Shown here: piece by piece, positions 33,553 through 42,700 of the stretch
How the letters are laid out: every line of letters starts with the position of its first letter
Numbering within the stretch: position 1 is the stretch's first letter
Assembly: GCA_025059535.1 (NCBI GenBank)
Contig: JANXCX010000006.1
Location: forward strand, 74,913 to 138,912
Direction: 5' to 3'
From: Bacteroidia bacterium
GTDB lineage: Bacteria; Bacteroidota; Bacteroidia; SpSt-205
Length of the DNA: 64,000 nt
Made by a program: the position numbers and the translations under genes
Notes under the pieces: generated by a model
Databases searched by the model: none
Told to the model about the DNA's origin: nothing
The model's input: the letters and a program-made list of their open reading frames with translations, nothing else

Positions 33553-36447
33553 ATGAAGAAGGTTGGGCTCAGTGTGCTGGCACTAGGGGTGCTCAGCGGT
33601 CTATTAGAGCGGTCAAAGGCCCGCTTAGCTGAGCACCTCTTGGGCTATTGGGTAGGCACACGCGTGGAAGTAGCGGAAGCGGCTATTTGCCATGTGGATT
33701 GGCAGGGGAATTGGCGGGTGCGTCTGAAAGGCGTGCGCCTCCAAAGTACCCTGCCTAAGGACACCACCTGGGCCGCCTGGAGTGAAGAGGTGCGTATTGA
33801 AGGCCGAGGGCGGCGTCCCCACACCATCCGACTGCGTAAGGCCGTGATCCACCTCCTGCGCCTCAGCCGCACGGCTAAGAACTACCACTTTTTTCCCAAA
33901 CGCGGAAAAGGCGCCCACGCCCATACACTCACTCTCCTGAGCGACTCCTTAGCCTTTGCTTTTTGGAACCTCCCCAGCCAAGCCGAGATTCAAGCCTACT
34001 TCACAAAAGCAGAGGCTACTTTGACTATATACCCCACCAGTATAGCGCTCAATTCGCTCAAGGCTAATATAGCAAAAAGCGAAATTTGCTTCAAGGATTA
34101 CCTTCTCTGCCTACCTAATAGGTTAGAACTTCTGGCAAAAGGGCTCTATAGGAAAGCCGAGGATAGCTGGGATACCCTCCATCTCACGCTCCAAAGCTCT
34201 GGGAGCTGGCTTGCCTTCTTTGGCTGCTGGGAGAGATGGACTTATCCATTTGGCCGATTTGCGGCGGCCTTAGACCCTCGCCTTCTTGAAGGTCAAGCCA
34301 GCTTCCTGAAGTATGTAACCTCCAATCCTCTCTCTCTCGCTGGGCAGTGGCAGGGTAAGCGTTATGTCCTGTACAGCCGAGGGAATTGGACCGAAGGGAC
34401 CTACCACTTTCAAGTACGAGGCCACTTAGAGGGTAAGCCCTACCTGCGGGGCGCTATCTCTTGGGGTCCTTGGCTGCGGGGACGCCTTTGGGGTACGCCC
34501 GCACGGCTTTACCTTAGCGGGTCCCTACGCTACCCCCCCTTACAGGGCGCGCTCCATAGTATCCTGTACCCTGCACAGGCCCGAGGCCAGCTATTTTTAG
34601 CCGATCCTGCCCTTAGTCTGGAAGCCGAAGGCAGCCTTACCCACGCCACCCTAAAGGGTCTCTGGGAAGGTATCGCCTTCACGGGCCGCCTAACCTCAGC
34701 CAAAGGCCTTGAGCTTACCCTACCCGCTCTGGCTTGGGACACCTTGCAACCCAAACTGGCCGCCTACCAATCCCTTTTTAGCCTGCGTCAGACAAAGTGG
34801 AGCCTCCCCTTTTCCCTTTTTCTGACGCGCTTGGAGTTTCCTTTCATGGGCACCTTGGAGTCGCTTTGCCTACGGTTCAGCGGGGGCCGAGGTGAGGCTG
34901 AAGCCAACCTCTGCGCCACCGAAACCCTCGTGACAGGCAAGCTACGCGCCATTTTTACCCTTAGGCCTCTGCAGGGCTCGGCCAGCCTCTTAGGGGAGCA
35001 CCTGCAAGCGGCGCTATGCTGGCACAGCGACACCCTGCGTCTAACTGCTAAAGGCGTCTGGCGTGAGATAAGCGGCCTCCTCATCGGCCGGGCTACCCTC
35101 TCCGAAAAATACCTCTACTTAGACTCCCTTTGCCTCACGGCACCAGACAGCAGCCTCCTTACGGCCCAAGGTAAGCTTAGCCTGACCCAAGCCGATCTAA
35201 ACCTCCAAGCCGAAGTAGCCCTTCCTTGGGTACTCGGCCACCTTCCTATCCCCGGCGTGAAAGTAGAAAAAGGTCGCCTAGCGATGAATTTCTGCGCGTT
35301 GGGCGCTTGGGCTGACCTGCTGCGCCTTTCCAACCCTACCGAAGGCTCGGCCCACCTATGGGATGCAGGCGGCCTTTTTCCCGGGCTAGGCCTACCCTTT
35401 GATCACCTTAGCGCCTACCTAACCTATACGCCGGATTCCACCTACCTCCATCGGCTTACGGGGCAAGTAGGGAGTCTGCGCCTTACCAGCACTGCTAAAA
35501 TCAACGGCGCCCTAGCCTACCTCTACACAAACTGGCACCAGCTGCAAGGAAAGCTTTACTTGGAGGGGGATACCTTTCGCCTAACGGAATTTTGGCGGCG
35601 CGTGGAGAATGGCCGCACGCGGCGTCAGGTACGCCTACCCACCCAAATGGCCGTGGAGGTGCAGGCTCAGCTGCGCCACGCCGATATTTTCGGGCTTACT
35701 TTAGATACGATCCACCTGCATGGCCGACTGGATAACCTCTGGGCCGTCATAGATAGCGTGCGCCTGCATTACCACGGGGGTAGCACCTGGGGGCAGGGAT
35801 GGGCTGACCTCCAAGATAGCACCTGCTACCTCCTCACCGCCCGTATAGAGGGGCGCGACCTACCTATTCACCACCTGTTAGAGGAAACGGGGTTAGGCCG
35901 CCTTAGAGCCGTGAAGCGATTGGGCCTGTACCACAGCGACTTCTCCGGCACCCTGCAGCTTAGCCTACGCTTCACGCCAGAGGTCTCCTGGCACAAGCAA
36001 AGTTCCCTTTGGGGTCGCGGCACCATAGAAAATGGTAGCCTACGCACCCCTCGCTTCCTGCGCTGGCTACGCCCCTATTACCTGCGCGCCTACAAGGATA
36101 CCCTGCGATTTTTAGCCGAAGTGCCAAAGCTAAACTACACCGACGGCTTTCTCCACCTGCACGACCTACTCCTAATCACCCCCATAGGGGCCCTACAGGT
36201 AGAAGGGTACCATCACTTGCCCAGAGACCGCTTCCTTTATCGTATTCAAGGGGTTCGCTTTCCCCGAGAAATCCAGCGCCATCCCCTTACCCTATACCAC
36301 TTTCGCCATTACCTTATGGATTTCTTAGACCATAGCCTCCTGCTCCTCTACCTAGAGCGAACCTCCGAGCAAACCCGCTGGCATTATCCACTCAAGTATG
36401 TTTTACGTCAGCTTATCTGGCCTAAAAAATCCGTTCGGACGCAATAG
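33553..36447 (+). CDS. AsmA/TamB-like envelope protein
   Basis: A 964-residue protein with an N-terminal membrane anchor (KVGLSVLALGVLSGLLE) and a long chain of beta strands of alternating polarity, as in AsmA-like proteins that bridge the periplasm and move lipids. N-terminal region: YWVGTRVEVAEAAICHVDWQGNWRVRLKGVRLQ, typical of AsmA/DUF748-type N-termini. The C-terminal part (from about 600) has LSLTQADLNLQAEV, VKVEKGRLAMNFCALGAW and TPIGALQVEGYHHLPRDRFLYRIQGV, matching the AsmA-2-like C-terminal region. Role in outer-membrane lipid homeostasis is inferred from the fold. Confidence 0.78.
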   Translation: MKKVGLSVLALGVLSGLLERSKARLAEHLLGYWVGTRVEVAEAAICHVDWQGNWRVRLKGVRLQSTLPKDTTWAAWSEEVRIEGRGRRPHTIRLRKAVIHLLRLSRTAKNYHFFPKRGKGAHAHTLTLLSDSLAFAFWNLPSQAEIQAYFTKAEATLTIYPTSIALNSLKANIAKSEICFKDYLLCLPNRLELLAKGLYRKAEDSWDTLHLTLQSSGSWLAFFGCWERWTYPFGRFAAALDPRLLEGQASFLKYVTSNPLSLAGQWQGKRYVLYSRGNWTEGTYHFQVRGHLEGKPYLRGAISWGPWLRGRLWGTPARLYLSGSLRYPPLQGALHSILYPAQARGQLFLADPALSLEAEGSLTHATLKGLWEGIAFTGRLTSAKGLELTLPALAWDTLQPKLAAYQSLFSLRQTKWSLPFSLFLTRLEFPFMGTLESLCLRFSGGRGEAEANLCATETLVTGKLRAIFTLRPLQGSASLLGEHLQAALCWHSDTLRLTAKGVWREISGLLIGRATLSEKYLYLDSLCLTAPDSSLLTAQGKLSLTQADLNLQAEVALPWVLGHLPIPGVKVEKGRLAMNFCALGAWADLLRLSNPTEGSAHLWDAGGLFPGLGLPFDHLSAYLTYTPDSTYLHRLTGQVGSLRLTSTAKINGALAYLYTNWHQLQGKLYLEGDTFRLTEFWRRVENGRTRRQVRLPTQMAVEVQAQLRHADIFGLTLDTIHLHGRLDNLWAVIDSVRLHYHGGSTWGQGWADLQDSTCYLLTARIEGRDLPIHHLLEETGLGRLRAVKRLGLYHSDFSGTLQLSLRFTPEVSWHKQSSLWGRGTIENGSLRTPRFLRWLRPYYLRAYKDTLRFLAEVPKLNYTDGFLHLHDLLLITPIGALQVEGYHHLPRDRFLYRIQGVRFPREIQRHPLTLYHFRHYLMDFLDHSLLLLYLERTSEQTRWHYPLKYVLRQLIWPKKSVRTQ

Positions 36448-36473
36448 GGTTGAAAGCTGCCCTTTGCGCGCTG

Positions 36474-36481
36474 TATATTTG
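36474..36481 (+). promoter_or_regulatory. -7 element TATATTTG, leaderless type
   Basis: Ends 4 nt before ATG 36486; a TTG lies 21 nt upstream of the element, a possible -33 box. Confidence 0.65.
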
Positions 36482-36485
36482 CTGC

Positions 36486-39400
36486 ATGAAGGCCTTTCGG
36501 TGGGCCCTTTTAGGGAGTGGGCTTTTCGTATGGGCCCAAGAATGTGAAGTTATATTCGTTGCGCCGAATGGAAGCGCTACGCCAGGCAGTGGCACGCGCG
36601 CCAACCCAGCCGAACTCAACTACGCCATAGCCCACTTGCTTACACCTACCATACGCCGAATTTATTTAGCCTATGGTATCTATGTGCTGAATCGTACCCT
36701 CCCTTTGCACAACAACCTCCAAATAGAAGGGGGCTTTGACCCCGCGCGCGGCTGGCTCAAAACTAACCTCTATCCCACTATCCTCCTGCGCACGGCGCAA
36801 AATCCTACGCCTAACCCTAATCGTCTCGTTGGCATAGAGGGCATAAACGCAAGCGGCTTTCGGATTCAGGACATAGAGGTGTATGTAGAGGATGCCACGA
36901 ATCTGGGTCATAGTACCACGACTTATGCCCTTTACCTCAATGGCTGCAGCAACTACGTAGTCAATCGCTGCCGGTTTATCGCTGGGGCTGGTGGAAACGG
37001 CGAGCGCGGGGCAGATGGGGCTAATGGACGGAATGGCGCCGCGGGGGCTAATGGCGGCGAAGGTGAGGAAAATGGTGGCTGCTGCCGAGCTGGGGGTGCA
37101 GGCGGCAACGGTTGGTCGGGCGGCCTCGTCCGAGGGGGAAGAGGGGGGGACGGGGGTCAGCAGGGCACAGCCGGCTTCTTTTGCGCTAGCCCCAGAGGCT
37201 ACAATGGGGCCCCCGGCGAGAAAGGCGCGCCTAATACGGCCCAGGCCTACGCGCCCGAAGGAGGCATAGGAGGAGCACAGGGAGTAGGCCACAGTGCAGC
37301 CATTAGTACCTGTGGCAACCGTCCCGCCTCTATGGACGGTCAAGATGGCCAAGATGGCCGAAATGGCGCAAATGGGACTAACGGAGGCCCAGGCACACCG
37401 GCGCACATCGGCGGGTTCTTTCAACCCGGCCATGGGGCAGATGGCACCGATGGCCAGCACGGATCAGGCGGTGGGGGTGGCGGCGGAGGAGGGAGTTTAG
37501 CCGCCTTCTTCGGTGGAAGCCTCTGCCGACAGTCTACGGGTGCTGGGGGCGGCGGCGGCGGGGAAGGCGGCGAAGGGGGTAAAGGCGGCAAAGGCGGAGG
37601 AGGAGGCGGCGGCTCCTTCGGCATCTACCTCTGGCAAAATGGCGCCGATGGCCGCTTTATTGACGTCATCGCCCAGTCCAGCACACCCGGTACAGGAGCT
37701 GTAGGCGGACAAGGGGGCGCCGGCGGCTTAGGGGGAGCGGGTGGCTGCGGGGGCGGCCGAGGATGTGGCGGCGGCTCACTCGCCTGCTTCCGCGGCGCAG
37801 GCGGCGATGGCGGCCGCGGTGGCAACGGCGGCAACGGCGGCAACGGCGGCAACGGCGCCAATGGCCTAGCCGCAGACTTCTACATCCACCCCGGCAGCAT
37901 AAACCCTACCATCAGTACCTTCCGTCAGCCCGACGAACCCGTCATCTACGCCGAATACACAGGCTGCACGGACCGCCAAGTGCGCGTCTGGACCGAAGCC
38001 ACGGGCAGCCTCGTATGGTTCTTCGGCCCAGGCAGCACGCCACCCACGGCCAATGGCGATACGGTGCGAACCCGCTACACCACCCTCGGCCGTAAAAATC
38101 TCACCCTCGTAGCTAATGGCCAAACCTTTGTGTATTACGACTTTCTAGATCTGCGCGACGACGGCACGGGGGGCAATCCTACTTTTACCCTTCCCCGCGA
38201 TACCTTCTGCTTAGGTATGTCTCTTACGCTACAAAGTAGCCTAGCGGGTCAAGCAAGCTACGCCTGGGATTTCGGTGGGGGCGCCCCCCCTATCAGCGGA
38301 CCCGCCCACCAGACCGTAAATATCTCACTAAATACGCCTGGTACTTTCCCTATCACCCACCGCACCTACACGCCCTGCTGCGGCTGGTCGGATGCCTATC
38401 GGGACACGATTGTCGTCCTACCGATCCCTGGACCCCGTATAACCATCCGCACCGCTACAGGCAGCTTAGAAACCTGCGCGGATAGCCCCGTACTTTTTGT
38501 GGCCGATTTAGAAAACTTCGGTCCTAATCCTTCCATCACTTGGCAGGTGAATGGCGTGCCGCAAGGGAGCGGCCGCACTTTCCTCTGGAGCACACCCCAA
38601 AATGGGGCTACAATTCAGGCTATAGCTATAGGGAATGTGGCGTGTGCGCGCGGCGTACCCATACCCTCTAATACGCTGAGTCTTACCGTTCATCCGCGGC
38701 CACAGATTCAGGCTGGTCCAAATGGCTGCTTCACTATTGCAGGCAACCTCGTACCGGGTGAGCTTATTACGCTGAGTGCTACGGCAGTGGGGGGCCAGCC
38801 ACCTTACACCTTTTACTGGGATTTAGGGGATGGGCGTGGCGCCGTGGGCAATCCCGCTACCGTCCTTTTCCCCACTGCGGGTACCTTCCGCATAAGGCTC
38901 ACCGTAGTAGATGCGAATGGCTGCAGTAGTAGCAATACAGACCAGTGCGAGGCTACCGTGGAGATAGCCTATCAGCCCATAGCGGACTTTACCGCTGACC
39001 CGGCCCAGGGCTGCCCGCCGCTCCAGGTCCGCTTTACCAACCAGAGCGCGCACGCCAGCGCCTATGTATGGGACTTCGGCGATGGCTCTCCCCGAAGCAC
39101 TGACCCTAACCCCACCCACCTTTATCAGGCTTCGGGCGAATACACGGTCTCACTCTATGCCATAGCCGCCAATGGTACCGACACCGCCCGCTTCCAAAGC
39201 CGCGTAGTAGTGTACCCCAAGCCCGTAGCAGACTTTTCGGTATTTCCTCCTGTCCTGTATCAGCCGGATACAGCTTACTTTGTCTCTCAGGCCCAGGGGG
39301 CTACACGCTGGGAATGGCACTTTGGCGATCCACTCAATCCCACCGCTACCTCTAACCTGCCCAATCCCTCTTACTTCTATGCCCGCCCTGGCGAATATAC

Positions 39401-39722
39401 CGTTCGTCTCATCGTGGAGAATGCCTATGGCTGTCGTGATACTTTAGTGAAGTCGCGTGCGGTTATCAAGTTGGCTGAATCGCCCGCGGCTTTAGCGGAA
39501 TTTCCACGCGAGGCTTTAGCGGTATGGCCTAATCCTTTCAGTGAAATCCTTTTCGTGCGCCTTCCTAAAGAAGCCCCTCTGAGCCTGTACGATAGCCGAG
39601 GTGTCCTTCTCTGGGAAGCCCGATTAGGGGCAGGCCAACATCCACTTCACCTCGGCGACTTAGCCTCAGGGCTTTACTTCCTACGGGTAGGCCCTTGGAC
39701 CTTGCGTCTGCACAAAGTATAA
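36486..39722 (+). CDS. Giant glycine-rich PKD surface protein with T9SS type A sorting domain
   Basis: A 1078-residue exported protein. Order: signal peptide (about 1-18), a right-handed beta-helix-like region (about 20-165) with IEGGFDPARGW and ALYLNGCSNYVVNRCRFIAG, a 290-residue glycine-rich domain (about 168-460) of Gly-X-X triplets and poly-Gly (GADGANGRNGAAG, GGNGGNGGNGANG) punctuated by Cys, then PKD modules (about 738-818, 830-910, 910-996; WDFGDGSP, GEYTVSLYAI), and a C-terminal type A sorting signal (VWPNPFSEILFVRL, LASGLYFLRVG). Probably surface-displayed. Start set at ATG 36486 because of the promoter spacing and the signal peptide. Confidence 0.88.
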   Translation: MKAFRWALLGSGLFVWAQECEVIFVAPNGSATPGSGTRANPAELNYAIAHLLTPTIRRIYLAYGIYVLNRTLPLHNNLQIEGGFDPARGWLKTNLYPTILLRTAQNPTPNPNRLVGIEGINASGFRIQDIEVYVEDATNLGHSTTTYALYLNGCSNYVVNRCRFIAGAGGNGERGADGANGRNGAAGANGGEGEENGGCCRAGGAGGNGWSGGLVRGGRGGDGGQQGTAGFFCASPRGYNGAPGEKGAPNTAQAYAPEGGIGGAQGVGHSAAISTCGNRPASMDGQDGQDGRNGANGTNGGPGTPAHIGGFFQPGHGADGTDGQHGSGGGGGGGGGSLAAFFGGSLCRQSTGAGGGGGGEGGEGGKGGKGGGGGGGSFGIYLWQNGADGRFIDVIAQSSTPGTGAVGGQGGAGGLGGAGGCGGGRGCGGGSLACFRGAGGDGGRGGNGGNGGNGGNGANGLAADFYIHPGSINPTISTFRQPDEPVIYAEYTGCTDRQVRVWTEATGSLVWFFGPGSTPPTANGDTVRTRYTTLGRKNLTLVANGQTFVYYDFLDLRDDGTGGNPTFTLPRDTFCLGMSLTLQSSLAGQASYAWDFGGGAPPISGPAHQTVNISLNTPGTFPITHRTYTPCCGWSDAYRDTIVVLPIPGPRITIRTATGSLETCADSPVLFVADLENFGPNPSITWQVNGVPQGSGRTFLWSTPQNGATIQAIAIGNVACARGVPIPSNTLSLTVHPRPQIQAGPNGCFTIAGNLVPGELITLSATAVGGQPPYTFYWDLGDGRGAVGNPATVLFPTAGTFRIRLTVVDANGCSSSNTDQCEATVEIAYQPIADFTADPAQGCPPLQVRFTNQSAHASAYVWDFGDGSPRSTDPNPTHLYQASGEYTVSLYAIAANGTDTARFQSRVVVYPKPVADFSVFPPVLYQPDTAYFVSQAQGATRWEWHFGDPLNPTATSNLPNPSYFYARPGEYTVRLIVENAYGCRDTLVKSRAVIKLAESPAALAEFPREALAVWPNPFSEILFVRLPKEAPLSLYDSRGVLLWEARLGAGQHPLHLGDLASGLYFLRVGPWTLRLHKV
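37821..37856 (+). repeat. Tandem 9-bp repeat in the glycine-rich domain
   Basis: Four exact copies of GGCAACGGC followed by a diverged fifth copy (37857-37865), encoding GNG-type repeats in frame. Confidence 0.85.
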
Positions 39723-39733
39723 TATAATTAGCT

Positions 39734-42700
39734 ATGCGCCTACGCTATCTGTCGCTCGGAGCCCTTAGTCTGCTAGGCTATGCCCAAGAGGTGCGCTGCG
39801 ATTATGCGAATATCCGTGCGGGGGATGTGAATGGGCTTCGAGCAGCCATAGCCAATGCCGCTGCTGGCGGACCGCGCCTTATCCGGCTGGAGATAGGCGA
39901 ATACCTCCTCACCGCGCCCCTCTCGCTGGAAAATAATGTGATTATAGAAGGCGGCTTTGACTTTAGCGATCCAAACAATCCCGTAAAGCGCAGTGGTGGC
40001 ATCTCGCGCCTCAAGCGCCTAAGCGGCACCCCCGAGGCTAACCCCTGCCGGCTAGTAGCGATACAGGCTATAAATAAATCCGGCTTTGAGCTCCATGACC
40101 TTTACATAGAGGTGGAGAATGCCCGCTACAACGAGGATGGGCCCGGCTGCTCCACCTATGGCTTGTACCTAAATGGCTGCGCGAATTACCAAATTGTGCG
40201 CTGCCGCATCCATGCAGGCAGTGCTACGGATGGACGGCCTGGGGATCCCGTACGGAATGGACGCGATGGAGCGGATGGCGCAAAAGGGGAAGATGGCTGC
40301 CGCCGCTGCGACCCTATAAACGACGACCCCAACAATGAGGGCGGCGCAGGAGGAAGCAGTTGGTCTGGCGGGGCCCAGGCAGGCGGCAGGGGCGGAAATG
40401 GCGGCCCCATAGGCAGCGGACGTAGCGGGTGTTTCTTTCCAGATGTAGATCAGTTCTGTCAGCCGCCCGCAGGAGCACAGCCCGGCCAAAGCGGCCAAAA
40501 TGGTAATACGGCGGTAGGCGGTCAAGCCCCAGCCCTGGGCGGACGCGGCGGACGCCAACTAAACGTATGCCGACAGTTAGATGCGGCTTTTGACTTTATC
40601 TCCTTTCTCAGCGGCTGTCCGGCAGGAGGGTTCGCTTATGGCGGCGAGGATGGGGAAAATGGCCGCAATGGGCGAGATGGCGCCGATGGAAGCCCAGGGA
40701 TTTACTCCTTCTCGCCGGCGGGATGGTTTCTGCCTGGCGATGGGCAGGACGGTCAGCCAGGCGAACACGGCGGCGGCGGCGGGGGGGGTGGCGGCGGCGG
40801 CGCCCTGGGGGGCATTCCCGAACGGCTCTGTTTCATCAATATCGGCCGTGCTAATAGCTCAGGGGGTGGGGGCGGCGGAGGTGGGGAAGGCGGCGAAGGC
40901 GGACCCGGCGGAAAAGGCGGTGGCGGCGGCGGCGGCGCCTTCGCCGTCTTCCTCTGGAATAATGGGCCGAATGCCTTTCTGCGAGACTGCCCTCTTACCG
41001 TGGGGCAGCCAGGGCGGGGGGCTCCTGGGTCCTCAGGGGGCCAAGGCGGACGCGGCGGCAAAGGCGGCTGCGGCGGAGGCTTCTCGGGCGACCCTTGCCA
41101 GCGCTTCTGTGGGCCTACCCCGCCCCAGAACGAGTGCGCTGCTGGCTGTGAAGGCGGCTACGGCGGACGCGGCGGCGACGGCGGTAATGGCGGCAATGGT
41201 GGACGCGGCGGAAACGGCGCCAACGGCCTCGCCCAAACCCTATACCAAAACCTCGCCGGCCAGCCCATCACCGTCACCAATAGCTTCGTCCCTACCGAAC
41301 CGCCTATTGAGCTTCAAAACCCCATTTGTACCCATTCCGCCATAACCTTTAGAGTAGAAAATGCAGACCCTCTTACGCGCTATGAGTGGGGCTTTGGAGC
41401 AAATGCTACGCCTACCTTCGCCAGGGGTCCCACCGCTACTGCCTTCTTCACTACGGCAGAATTCCATACGATTCTCCTGCGCGTGAATGATGTACCCTAC
41501 CGCTACACCCTCTTTGCCTCGCCGCTCCAGCCTGGCGTCGTGCCAGATATTCAACCGGTAGGCAACCTTCCCGTTTGCGAGGGGGCCTCAGCTACTTTCC
41601 AGGCTAACCTCACCAATCCTGCTAATCGCGTAATTCAGAACTACGAATGGCGTCTCACGGGGCCAGGGGGATTTTCACACACCCAAAGCGGTCCTGCGGC
41701 AAATGCCTACACAACCCCTCCCCTTACCGTCCTTGGCAGTTATAAGGTCTATCTGCGCGTGCGCTCGGAATGCTGCGGCCTTTCCATCTGGGACTCACTG
41801 GAATTTGAAGTGGTACCCTTGCGCCTTATGACGGCTCAGCTTATCGCCACCCCCCCTGAAGTATGCGAAGGCCAGCCTGTTACCCTGACCGTTGTAGGGG
41901 GTAATTTAGGGCCTACGCCTACCTACACCTGGTATCGCCGGCGGGGCGGTGCGCGTGCGGTCATACCTGGAGCCACAGCCTCTACTTACACAGACCCTGC
42001 CCCCCAAAACGGCGACCAGTACGAAGTTGAGGTAACCTCCAGTTTAGCCTGCATAAGCAATAGCCCGCTCACTACTAATACCGCCACCGTTACGGTGCAC
42101 CCGCGGCCCCAGCTTAGCTGTCCTTCGCCGCTTAGGGCCTACTTGGGGCTCCCTGTGAGCTTTACGATTAATGCCTCTAATGCTGGTCAGCTTCAGCCCC
42201 CTTTTAGCTACCAGATTGATTTAGGGAATGGCTTTACGGTCAGCGGTCAGAGCAATACTTTTCCTATCAGGGCTTCGGCTAATTATGGGGGCGCTGGTAC
42301 CTATCGGGCACTTATCACCGTTACGGATGCGCGCGGCTGCCAAAGTAGCTGCGAGGTGGAGGTTCAGCTCGTAGCCGAGCCACCCCCGCAGGTAGATTTC
42401 TCTGGCGCGCCGCAAGAGGGGTGCGAAGAGCTCACCACGACCTTTACCGTTACGCCAGCGGCAGACGAGTATCGCTGGAACTTTGGCGATGGCAGTCCGC
42501 CCCAAACTACCCTCCAAAATCCCATCCAGCATACCTACAATCAGCCCGGCTTCTACACGGTAAGGTTAGAGGCGCGATTCGGGGGCACGTGGATCGCGGT
42601 AGAAAAGGTGCATTATATTCGGATTTACCATCGGCCTAATCCGCAGATTGCGGTTATTAGCCCGCCTTGTGCCAATCAGCCCATTCAATTTTCCGATGTT

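Noticed and set aside
37821-37856. Tandem 9-bp repeat as a CRISPR array
   Set aside because: Repeats are adjacent without spacers and encode an in-frame protein repeat.
37421-37861. Proline-rich minus-strand reading frames opposite the glycine-rich domain
   Set aside because: They are mirror images of GGC/GGN codons on the + strand and have no start signal or family.
39723-39733. TATAATTA just before ATG 39734 as a -7 element
   Set aside because: Too many mismatches to TAnnTTTG; the gene may be co-transcribed with its paralogue 11 nt upstream.
40753-41061. Proline-rich minus-strand frame opposite the second glycine-rich domain
   Set aside because: Same cause: antisense shadow of poly-Gly codons.
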